From Yimella sp. cx-51 (lineage in GTDB: Bacteria > Actinomycetota > Actinomycetes > Actinomycetales > Dermatophilaceae): a stretch of 64,000 nucleotides of DNA. The notes under the pieces were generated by a model. It did not search any database. It saw only the letters and a program-made list of their open reading frames with translations, and was not told where the DNA came from. The stretch's first letter is position 1; every line of letters starts with the position of its first letter. Positions 25,913 through 32,695 of this stretch are shown piece by piece. Made by a program: the position numbers and the translations under genes. The stretch is taken from positions 124,001-188,000 of the forward strand of contig NZ_CP072113.1 in the NCBI RefSeq assembly GCF_017654605.1. Reading direction: 5' to 3'.

Positions 25913-26962
25913 TCACGGGACGCGGTGGGTCCACTCGTCGGTGGAGAACTTCTCGTCCATGAGCTTCTTCGCTGCCTCGAGCTCGGCATCGGTGTAGTCG
26001 GACCGCGTTGTCGCGTAACGCTTCTCGAAGGTCGCCGTGAACGCGTCGAGAATCGCGTCGCGGGTCATGCCGGTCTGCGAGCGCATGGGGTCGACCCGCT
26101 TGTTGGCCGACTTCGTGCCCTTGTCGCTCATCTTCTCGCGGCCGATCCGCAGCACTTCGAGCATCTTGTCGGCGTCGATGTCGTAGGCCATCGTCACGTG
26201 GTGCAGCACCGCGCCATCGGCGAACCGCTTCTGCGCGGCGCCGCCGATCTTGCCCTGCTCGCTGGCGATGTCGTTGAGCGGCACGAAGTGCGCGTTGACG
26301 CCCACGTCGGCCAGCGCCTCGATCACCCAGTCGTCCAGGAAGGAGTACGACCGCTCGAAGGAGAGGCCTTCGACCAGGGACGTGGGCACGACGAGGGAGT
26401 AGGTGATGCAGTTGCCGGGCTCCATGAACATCGCGCCACCGCCGGAGATGCGGCGCACGACGTCGATGTGGTGCTTCTCGGCGCCCTCGGGGTCGATCTC
26501 GTTCTTCACCGACTGGAACGAGCCGATGACGACGAGCGGGGAGTCCCAGTCCCAGAAACGCAGGGTCGGCGGACGCACGCCACTGGCGACCTCGCGTCCG
26601 ATCACTTCGTCGAGAGCGACGTGCATCGCAGGATGCATGACCTTCGCGGGGATGACGTCGAATTCATGGTCGTGCCAGCCCGTCGCCTTGCCGAGCGCGC
26701 GCCGCACCGCGATGCCGACCGCTTCGGGGGAGAAGCCGATGAACGCGACGTCCTTGTCGACCGCGCCCTGGATCGCCGAACTCAGTTGGTCGACACCGGC
26801 GTCCGTCGACATGCCGTTGAGGGAGGCGTTGATGTCGAGCAGTGCCTCCTCGGGTTCGAGGAAGAAGTCGCCCGAAACGCTGACCTCGGTCAGCCGTCCG
26901 TCCTGAACGTCCAGATCGACGGCGACCAGTTTGCCGCCCGGCACCTTGTATTCACCACGCAT
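25913..26962 (-). CDS. Lipoate-protein ligase family protein with N-terminal accessory domain
   Basis: A 349-residue ligase that attaches lipoate (or octanoate) to E2/GcvH lysines. Residues 1-75 (KVPGGKLVAVDLDVQDG, VSVSGDFFLEPEEAL) resemble the accessory domain that follows the catalytic domain in E. coli LplA. The biotin/lipoate ligase core then follows (about 105-320), with RRISGGGAMFMEPGN as the RRxSGGGAV motif and IGGAAQKRFADGAVLHH as the catalytic Lys region. The domain order is thus reversed relative to LplA. ATG 26962 is used; a GTG at 26977 is possible. Substrates could include the E2 encoded at the right end of the window. Confidence 0.88.
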   Translation of the reverse strand: MRGEYKVPGGKLVAVDLDVQDGRLTEVSVSGDFFLEPEEALLDINASLNGMSTDAGVDQLSSAIQGAVDKDVAFIGFSPEAVGIAVRRALGKATGWHDHEFDVIPAKVMHPAMHVALDEVIGREVASGVRPPTLRFWDWDSPLVVIGSFQSVKNEIDPEGAEKHHIDVVRRISGGGAMFMEPGNCITYSLVVPTSLVEGLSFERSYSFLDDWVIEALADVGVNAHFVPLNDIASEQGKIGGAAQKRFADGAVLHHVTMAYDIDADKMLEVLRIGREKMSDKGTKSANKRVDPMRSQTGMTRDAILDAFTATFEKRYATTRSDYTDAELEAAKKLMDEKFSTDEWTHRVP

Positions 26963-27035
26963 GACTCGTGCAACCACGTGGTGCGGAGGTCTATGCCCGC
27001 GAGCGCGCGTCAGGCGAGCGTCCGTGGACGGTAGG

Positions 27036-27275
27036 TCAATCGATCAGGTCGAGATGGTGTCGGCGAGCTTTCATGGCGTGGATGATGAGCTGGTTGCCGC
27101 TGTCAAACGTAAGGATGGCGAGCTCCAGCAGCCGTCCGTTGGTGTCGAAGCCCAGGACGAACTGTTTGGCAGGCATGTCGTCGTCCGGTTCGCGGGCGTA
27201 AGCCCAGTTGTGAGCAGCATGCAGACTGCCGGTTTCGGTCAAGCCGTGCTTCAGGGCGGAAGGGTTGACCTTCAC
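27036..27275 (-). CDS. Putative toxin of a type II toxin-antitoxin pair
   Basis: A 79-residue basic protein (KHGLTETGSLHAAHNWAY ... FDTNGRLLELAILTFDSG ... LIIHAMKARRHHLDLI). The LLE-L-V-L-xFDxGxxLIIHAMKAR ending is common in small actinobacterial proteins paired with ribbon-helix-helix antitoxins and recalls the BrnT/RelE-like fold, but I cannot place the family exactly. Its ATG overlaps the stop of the upstream antitoxin gene (ATGA), the usual toxin-antitoxin arrangement. Toxicity is inferred. Confidence 0.72.
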   Translation of the reverse strand: MKVNPSALKHGLTETGSLHAAHNWAYAREPDDDMPAKQFVLGFDTNGRLLELAILTFDSGNQLIIHAMKARRHHLDLID

Positions 27276-27484
27276 GCTACGTACTCGCGCAGAGCAGCTC
27301 TGATCAGCTCTGAGCGGGTGACATGCTCTTGTTCGGCTCGGGCGTCGATGGCGTCAAGGAGGGTGTCGTCGAGACGGACCGGGACGACTCTGGCGGGTCC
27401 ATCGCCGAGGGGTTTGCGGCCACGCTTACGCAGTTGTTCGACGTCGTAGCCTTGCTCGGCCTCGTCGGCCAGCGCCTGGATCAT
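27272..27484 (-). CDS. Ribbon-helix-helix antitoxin
   Basis: About 70 residues from ATG 27484 (82 if GTG 27520 is used). The N-terminal half, ALADEAEQGYDVEQLRKRGR, is followed by a RHH DNA-binding domain: ARVVPVRLDDTLLDAIDARA and RSELIRAALREYV. Neither start has a good ribosome site. The first codons overlap, in antisense, the truncated end of an oxidoreductase gene (27480 onward), so the antitoxin's 5' end may have been formed at a recombination junction. Confidence 0.75.
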   Translation of the reverse strand: MIQALADEAEQGYDVEQLRKRGRKPLGDGPARVVPVRLDDTLLDAIDARAEQEHVTRSELIRAALREYVA

Positions 27485-28337
27485 CATCGGCGGCGGTGTG
27501 ATCGCCTGCGAGGCGGCCACCTGGATGCAAGCGCTCGGCTCGGCGGTAACGATGGTCGTCCGCGGCGATCAGCTGCTCACCAACCAGGAGCCGTTCGCTG
27601 CGCAGGCCGTGCTCAAGAGTCTGCGACGAAGCGGCGTCGACGTGCGCTTCAACGCCACGGTCACCAACTGCGAACGATCTGAGGCCCGCGACACCAGGCT
27701 CGGACGCGTCCACGGCGGTGCTGTTCGGCTGACTCTTGAGCAGGGCGACCCGATCGAGGCCGACGAGATCCTGGTGGCGGTGGGACGCCGTCCGCGCCTG
27801 AACGACCTCGGCCTCGAGCAGATCGAACTCAACCAGAATGACCCGTCCGCCTGGCCTGACTGGCTCGTCACCGGCGGCGATGCCAGCGGTGAAGCGCCGC
27901 TGACCCACTGGGGCAAGTACCGCGCTCGCGTGATCGGCGCGCAGTTGGGCGGCGCGGACGAACCCGAGCTGGACGACGTCCCCGTGCCGCAGGTGATCTT
28001 CACCGATCCGCAGGTGGCGCAGGTGGGCCCGCTGCAGGGAGAGCTTCCGGACGCTGTCGCCGTGCGGGTGCCCTTCAACTCGGCCGCAGGTGCGGCGCTG
28101 CTGCGCGATCACGTGGTGGGCGAGGCGCAGCTGCTCGTCGATCCCACTGACCGGGTGGTGCGCGCGGCGACCTTCGTCGGCCCCGAGGCCGGTGAGCTGT
28201 TGCACGCCGCGACGATCGCGATCGTGGGGCGAGTGCCCGTGCACCTGCTGCGGCACGCCGTGCCGAGCTATCCGACGGCAAGCGAGCTGTGGTTGCGGCT
28301 GCTGGAGGAACTGCCGCGCGAGTTCCGGAGCGCGTGA
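27480..28337 (+). pseudogene. 5'-truncated pyridine nucleotide-disulfide oxidoreductase
   Basis: About 285 codons encode only the C-terminal part of a flavoprotein disulfide reductase of the dihydrolipoamide dehydrogenase/mercuric reductase group. The frame opens directly with the NAD-binding loop IIGGGVIACEAATWMQALGS and continues through ILVAVGRRPRL and the second FAD motif TGGDASGEAPLTHWGKY to the dimerisation domain. Missing are roughly 165-175 N-terminal residues with the first FAD fold and the redox CxxxxC. No start codon with a ribosome site exists. The break coincides with the toxin-antitoxin pair, which occupies the place of the lost sequence. Confidence 0.82.
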
Positions 28338-28365
28338 AGCCCGTGGAATAGATCAGTTTGGCCAA

Positions 28366-28383
28366 TAGTTGACACGTCCACTA
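28366..28383. promoter_or_regulatory. MarR-like operator over a -35 box
   Basis: TAGTTGAC-AC-GTCCACTA is a palindrome with one mismatch per arm. It contains TTGACA (28369-28374), a candidate -35 element for the downstream monooxygenase. MarR-type regulators commonly bind TAGTTGAC-like dyads; no such regulator gene is nearby. Confidence 0.45.
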
Positions 28384-28415
28384 ACGTATTCAGCAGTCGG
28401 CCAGAGGAGTCAGTC

Positions 28416-29576
28416 ATGCAGTTCGGAATCTTCACCGTCGGTGACATGACCACCGACCCGATCACCGGCCGCACCCCCACCGAGAACGAGCGGATCAAGG
28501 CGACCGTCGCGATCGCGAAGAAGGCCGAAGAAGTGGGTCTGGACGTGTTCGCCACCGGTGAGCACCACAACCCGCCGTTCGTGGCGCCGGCCAACCCGGC
28601 CGTCCTGATGGCCAACCTCGCGGCGCAGACCGAGCGGATCATCCTGACCACGTCGACGACGCTGATCACGACGAACGACCCGGTGCGCATCGCCGAGGAC
28701 TACGCCTACGCGCAGCATCTCGCCGATGGCCGTCTCGACCTGATGTTGGGTCGTGGCAACACCGGCCCGGTCTACCCGTGGTTCGGCAAGGACATCCGCG
28801 ACGGCATCGAGCTCGCCGTGGCGAACTACGCCCTGCTGCGCAAGCTGTGGGACGAGAACGTCGTCAACTGGCAGGGCAAGCACCGTACGCCGTTGCAGGG
28901 CTTCACCTCGACGCCGCGTCCGCTCGACGGCATTGCGCCGTTCGTGTGGCACGGGTCGATCCGCAGCCCTGAGGTGGCCGAGCAGGCCGCATACTACGGG
29001 GACGGTTACTTCGCCAACCACATCTTCTGGCCGAAGAGCCACACCCAGCAAATGGTGCAGCTCTACCGGCAGCGGTTCGAGCACTACGGCCACGGCAGCG
29101 CCGACCAGGCGATCGTCGGCCTCGGCGGACAGGTCTTCATGCGCAAGAACAGCCAGGACGCCATTCGCGAGTTCCGGCCCTACTTCGACAACGCCCCGGT
29201 CTACGGCGGCGGCCCGTCGATGGAGAGCTTCATGCGCGAGACGCCGCTCACGGTCGGTTCGCCGCAGGAGGTCATCGAGCGCACCCTCGGTTTCCGGGAG
29301 TACGTCGGCGACTACCAGCGTCAGATGTTCCTGCTCGACCACGCCGGCCTGCCGCTGAAGACGGTGCTTGAGCAGCTCGACCTGCTCGGCGAGGAAGTCG
29401 TGCCGGTGCTGCGCAAGGAGTTCGCCGCGCTCAAGCCCGCGCACGTGCCGGACGCACCGACGCATGCCGCACGCCTGGCCGCAGCTCAGGAAGACGGCAC
29501 CTCCAAGGAGGACGTCGCGACGCCCGCCACCGACCAGTGGACCGGCACTCGCGCCGAGGACGCCAACGTCCTGTGA
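28416..29576 (+). CDS. Luciferase-like FMN-dependent monooxygenase (CE1758-type)
   Basis: A 386-residue two-component flavin monooxygenase. It has the bacterial luciferase-like TIM barrel: QFGIFTVGDM at the N-terminus, GLDVFATGEHHNPPFVAP, HLADGRLDLMLGRGN and TVGSPQEVIERTLGFREYVGDYQR (in parts) near the C-terminus. AGAGGAG lies 7 nt upstream of ATG 28416. An FMN reductase gene follows after a 100-bp gap, as in the CE1758/CE1759 pairs of corynebacteria; the reductase would supply FMNH2. The organic substrate is unknown. A long hairpin separates the two genes. Confidence 0.9.
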   Translation: MQFGIFTVGDMTTDPITGRTPTENERIKATVAIAKKAEEVGLDVFATGEHHNPPFVAPANPAVLMANLAAQTERIILTTSTTLITTNDPVRIAEDYAYAQHLADGRLDLMLGRGNTGPVYPWFGKDIRDGIELAVANYALLRKLWDENVVNWQGKHRTPLQGFTSTPRPLDGIAPFVWHGSIRSPEVAEQAAYYGDGYFANHIFWPKSHTQQMVQLYRQRFEHYGHGSADQAIVGLGGQVFMRKNSQDAIREFRPYFDNAPVYGGGPSMESFMRETPLTVGSPQEVIERTLGFREYVGDYQRQMFLLDHAGLPLKTVLEQLDLLGEEVVPVLRKEFAALKPAHVPDAPTHAARLAAAQEDGTSKEDVATPATDQWTGTRAEDANVL

Positions 29577-29583
29577 GTCCCTT

Positions 29584-29637
29584 CCCGCAGTAGATGGGAA
29601 TGCCGGATCGGCGATAACCGTTCTCATCTACTGCGGG
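29584..29637. repeat. Long palindrome between monooxygenase and FMN reductase genes
   Basis: CCCGCAGTAGATGGGAA (29584-29600) pairs with TTCTCATCTACTGCGGG (29621-29637), one mismatch, with a 20-nt loop that itself contains GCCGGATCGGC. It lies inside a presumed two-gene operon and could attenuate the second gene. Confidence 0.7.
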
Positions 29638-29676
29638 CCCGCCCGCACGAAGGAAATGAAGGAAGAAGGAAACGTC

Positions 29677-30276
29677 ATGACCACCGTCACCGTCATCAGC
29701 GCCGGACTGCGCTCGCCGTCCTCGACGCGACTGCTCGCCGACCAGCTGACCGACGCGGTGCGCGCCGGAATGGGTGAGGTCGAGGTGCACCACATCGAGG
29801 TGCGCGACCACGCCCACGCGATGATGGACGCGTTGCTTACCGGCTTCGCCACTGGCGAACTGCGTGAGGCACTCGACCAGGTGGCCGCCGCCGACGCCGT
29901 CATCGTCGTGACCCCGACCTTCCAGGCGTCCTACAGCGGATTGTTCAAGTCGTTCGTCGACCTGATCGACGTCGACGCACTGCGCGGGACGCCGGTGCTG
30001 GTCGCTGCGACCGGTGGCTCCGAGCGTCACTCGCTCGTGCTCGACCACGCACTGCGGCCGTTGTTCGCCTACCTGGGCGCCTTCGTGCTGCCGACCGGCA
30101 TCTATGCCGGCACCGCCGACTTCGGTGGTGAGGGCACGGCCGCGCTGGCCGGCCGGATCGATCGCTCCGTCGGCGAGCTGGCCGCCGTGTTGGGCGGCAG
30201 CAGCATCCGTAAGCCGAAGGTCGACGAGTTCGCCAACTTCACCCCGTTCGACCAGGTGCTCGCCAACGCCGGCTGA
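29677..30276 (+). CDS. NADPH-dependent FMN reductase (CE1759-type)
   Basis: A 199-residue flavodoxin-fold reductase that supplies reduced FMN to the adjacent monooxygenase. Phosphate-binding residues lie in VISAGLRSPSSTRLLADQL near the N-terminus; VVTPTFQASYSGLFKSFVDL contains the conserved PxYxxSxxxxLK-like motif, and ATGGSERHSLVLDHALRPLF is the third flavin loop. ATG 29677 follows GAAGGA. Its length and motif order agree with the family. Confidence 0.9.
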   Translation: MTTVTVISAGLRSPSSTRLLADQLTDAVRAGMGEVEVHHIEVRDHAHAMMDALLTGFATGELREALDQVAAADAVIVVTPTFQASYSGLFKSFVDLIDVDALRGTPVLVAATGGSERHSLVLDHALRPLFAYLGAFVLPTGIYAGTADFGGEGTAALAGRIDRSVGELAAVLGGSSIRKPKVDEFANFTPFDQVLANAG

Positions 30277-30289
30277 ACCAGCCACAACT

Positions 30290-30363
30290 GCGCAAACGCA
30301 GCGGCTGTTGTAGGTGCGCTCGGTGCAGCTACCGCACCTGCAAACAGCTACCGCGTTCGGCGC
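30290..30363. repeat. Hairpin of the CAAACGC-GCGG repeat family
   Basis: Arms 30290-30318 (with GCAAACGC and AGGTGCG) and 30333-30363 (with CGCACCTG and ACCGCGTT) pair with several mismatches. The words CAAACAGCTACCGCG and GCAAACGCAGCGGCTG match the repeats at 19355-19514. It lies between the FMN reductase and TPR genes. Confidence 0.6.
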
Positions 30364-30426
30364 AGACTGGAAACACAACACCTACAGACATCCATTGGCC
30401 ACACTTGCTCAGAAGGGAGCAGGACA

Positions 30427-30750
30427 ATGATCGAGTTCGAGCGCTACGAGTACGCACGCCGGTTGTTCGAGGAGCGCAAGTACGCCCCCGCTGCCCGGGA
30501 GTTGGAGGGCGTGCTGGCCTCCGGTGAGGGTCACGGCCAGGGCGAGGCCCAAGAGCTCTACCTGCGCGCGCTCTACCACTCCGCCCAGCTGACCAAGGCC
30601 GAGCAGACCGCCCGGACGATGATCGAGCACAACCCGACGGACGCCTACGCGCTGGTCGTCCTCGGTCGCTCGCTCTACCGCCAAGGCCGGTACGAGGATG
30701 CCGAGGTCTACCTCAAGCAGGCCGAGGCGTTCGGCGTCTCGACCGTCTGA
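30427..30750 (+). CDS. Small tetratricopeptide-repeat protein
   Basis: A 107-residue helical protein with about three TPR units: YARRLFEERKYAPAARELEGVL, LYHSAQLTKAEQTARTMIEHNP and ALVVLGRSLYRQGRYEDAEVYLKQAE (each given in part). It probably binds a partner protein. Small TPR proteins of this length are widespread in Micrococcales and have no assigned role. GGGAGCAGGA precedes ATG 30427. Confidence 0.85.
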   Translation: MIEFERYEYARRLFEERKYAPAARELEGVLASGEGHGQGEAQELYLRALYHSAQLTKAEQTARTMIEHNPTDAYALVVLGRSLYRQGRYEDAEVYLKQAEAFGVSTV

Positions 30751-30766
30751 GTCTCCCGGTGCGTCA

Positions 30767-30808
30767 GGTGGTGAAGGGTCGGCGAATGACCGTCGACCCT
30801 TCACTACC
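30767..30808 (+). terminator. Terminator hairpin after TPR gene
   Basis: GGTGGTGAAGGGTCG pairs with CGACCCTTCACTACC (one mismatch) around a 12-nt loop, 17 bp after the TPR stop. Confidence 0.6.
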
Positions 30809-30862
30809 GGCGAGTCACCCTTAGCGTGGAGACAGGTCAATCACGAAGGAGCTTTACGCAAC

Positions 30863-31180
30863 ATGAGTGAGACGCTCGACATCACCGTCCGCGACAGCGC
30901 CGAGCAGAAGCGTTGGGAAGCGCTGGTCGATGAGCAGGTGATCGGATACGCCGACTACATCAAGACCGAAGAGCTGATCGTCTTCACCCACACGGTCGTG
31001 CAGCCGGAGTTCGAGGGCAAGGGCGTGGCCGGCACGCTCGTGCGGGCAGCGCTCGACGCAGCACGCGAGGACGGCACCCGCGAGGTGATGCCGCAGTGCT
31101 CGTACGTGAAGCACTGGATCACCAAGCACCCCGAGTACATCCCGCTGGTGTACGGCGCGGCGCGTCCGGCCGCCGACTGA
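30863..31180 (+). CDS. Small GNAT-type N-acetyltransferase (YidJ/COG2388-like)
   Basis: A 105-residue minimal acetyltransferase. VQPEFEGKGVAGTLVRAALDAAREDG (in parts) is the acetyl-CoA loop (motif A), and MPQCSYVKHWITKHPEYIPL is the C-terminal signature of this compact subfamily. The start is ATG 30863, with GAAGGAG about 11 nt upstream. The acceptor is unknown. Fourteen bp downstream begins a frameshifted YjbR-like gene, probably once co-transcribed. Confidence 0.87.
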   Translation: MSETLDITVRDSAEQKRWEALVDEQVIGYADYIKTEELIVFTHTVVQPEFEGKGVAGTLVRAALDAAREDGTREVMPQCSYVKHWITKHPEYIPLVYGAARPAAD

Positions 31181-31194
31181 CTGACACCGGCGTC

Positions 31195-31634
31195 ATGGCG
31201 CACCCCGACCGGTACGACGACCGCGACGTCCTGTTGGCGCACGTCCGGCAGATTGCGCTGGAGTTGCCGTCGGCGAAGGAGCGGATCTCGCACGGTTGTC
31301 CCAATTGGTTCACCACCAAGACCTTCGCCGGCTGGCATGCGCACGTGAAGGGTTCGCACGACAGCGACCTGATCGCTCGCGCGCTGTGGTTCCTGCCCGA
31401 TGAGGACGAGCGCGAGGTGCTGTTGCGGGACGACCGCTTCCACGTGCCCGGTTACATCGGGCACCGTGGGTGGCTCGCTCTCGATCTGGCCCACCACCTC
31501 GGGCCGCAGAGCCGCACCACTTCGCCGACGACGACGCCCGCGGGGTCGACTGGGCCGAAGTGGCTGAGTTGATCGACATGTCGTATCGCAACAATGCGAC
31601 CAAGAAGCTTGTCGCAGAGCTGGATTCGCGCTGA
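31195..31634 (+). pseudogene. MmcQ/YjbR-like protein gene with frameshift
   Basis: From ATG 31195 the frame encodes a YjbR-type DNA-binding-fold protein (HVRQIALELPSAKERISHGCPNWF ... RDDRFHVPGYIGHRGWLALDLA, in parts). Around 31497-31512 the reading frame must change: the original frame degenerates and stops at 31575, whereas the next frame continues with the expected ending VDWAEVAELIDMSYRN then KKLVAELDSR and TGA at 31632-31634. A single-base indel explains this. It may be a true pseudogene or a sequencing error; the intact protein would be about 145 residues. Confidence 0.75.
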
Positions 31635-31727
31635 GTCGCGAAGAAAATCGGGTTCGGCCGACCCTGTGGCCGGGCCGTCCCTAGGCCCGCCCCTCCGCCG
31701 ACTGACCGCCTTCCTGGGCAAACGCTT

Positions 31728-31777
31728 GGGCTGTGTCCCTTTGCTCGCGGTATACCCCGAGCAATGGGACACAGCCC
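31728..31777. terminator. Very strong two-step hairpin between convergent genes
   Basis: GGGCTGTGTCCC pairs with GGGACACAGCCC, and inside it TTGCTCG pairs with CGAGCAA; a T-T mismatch separates them. The stem of about 19 bp closes a 10-nt loop. It lies between the YjbR remnant and the ceramidase remnant, both pointing toward it. Confidence 0.7.
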
Positions 31778-31801
31778 TCGCACATCGGTGGCGGTCGTCC
31801 G

Positions 31802-32527
31802 TCAGCTCACCGTGAACGGTGCGGACGTGCCGACGTACGGGCTGACCTTGCCGGTCCAGCCGCTCTTCCAGTCGCCGAGCTGCTGCAGGCGGTAGGTGCC
31901 GGCGGGCGTCCCGGTGCGAATGCGCCAGTCGACGTCCAGTGAGCGGTTGGGGGTGGCGCCGAGGAGATCGCCATTGGCCAGCGACAGGTTGGCCGGAGCC
32001 ACGCGCGCGTCGGCCTGCTCGATCGAGCGGACGATGCCGCCCACGACGGCCTGGAAGTTGCGCTTGTCCCAGCCGTACGCGGAGGTGTCGTTGCCGGCGA
32101 TCTGGTAAAGCATGTCCTGCGACATGCCGGAGTTGCCGACGTGGGTGTGCGTGCCGGTCAGCATGACGTTGGCGTCGGTGTATTTGTTTCCGTACTTCGC
32201 AGTCAGCGCCTGGATGACGGCTGCTTTGTGCGCCGGGAAGATCGTGGCGGTGTCGGCGCTCACATAGACGATGCGCTTGCCCGTTGCGGGGTCGGCGATG
32301 ACATACGCGTGCGAGTAGAGCCGCTGGTGCAGGCCCTCGACGTCCTGGTTGGCGACGAAGCCGAAGGTGCCGGTTTCGGCCACCGCACCGGTGATGTCGT
32401 GCTGGCCGGTGCCGACCAGGAACGCCGGCGTGTCGGCCTTCGCCTCAGGGGCGGAGTAGGAGAGCGCAGTCGCCGCGAGTGCGACGGGCAGGGCGAGCGC
32501 AACGGTGGTGCGGACGGTTCGGGCCAT
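31802..32527 (-). pseudogene. Neutral/alkaline ceramidase with large in-frame internal deletion
   Basis: The 241-residue frame starts with a good ribosome site (GGAGG) and a Sec-type signal peptide (about 1-38). Residues 40-190 match the N-terminus of neutral ceramidases: FLVGTGQHDITG, GLHQRLYSHAYVI, VYVSADTATIF and the zinc motif GTHTHVGNSGMS. After GATPNRSL it jumps to DVDWRIRTGTPAGTYRLQ ... GWTGKVSPYVGTSAPFTV, the C-terminal immunoglobulin-like end. Normal enzymes have about 650-700 residues, so about 400 central residues, including the rest of the active site, are gone without a frame change. It could still be secreted, but not catalytic. Confidence 0.75.
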
Positions 32528-32643
32528 GGCTTCCTCCGGCCGGCGGCGGGCCCTGGGGAGGGCCTGGTCGACGTGCAGGAAACCATAATGGAACAAGCGT
32601 CCAAGTGTGAGCCGGAGCACACGTTGTCTTTCCTGCTGGACGC

Positions 32644-32680
32644 AGCGCGCCCCGCAACCGAACCGGTTGCGGGGCGCGCT
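32644..32680 (-). terminator. Terminator after class III aminotransferase
   Basis: AGCGCGCCCCGCAACCG and CGGTTGCGGGGCGCGCT form a perfect 17-bp stem with a 3-nt loop, 15 bp after the aminotransferase stop. The sequence lies within the upstream region of the ceramidase remnant. Confidence 0.75.
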
Positions 32681-32695
32681 CCTGACGAGTGTTGG

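Noticed and set aside
27036-27520. Canonical BrnTA toxin-antitoxin assignment
   Set aside because: Gene order (antitoxin first) and the toxin sequence do not match BrnT/BrnA well enough; only a generic toxin-antitoxin call is supported.
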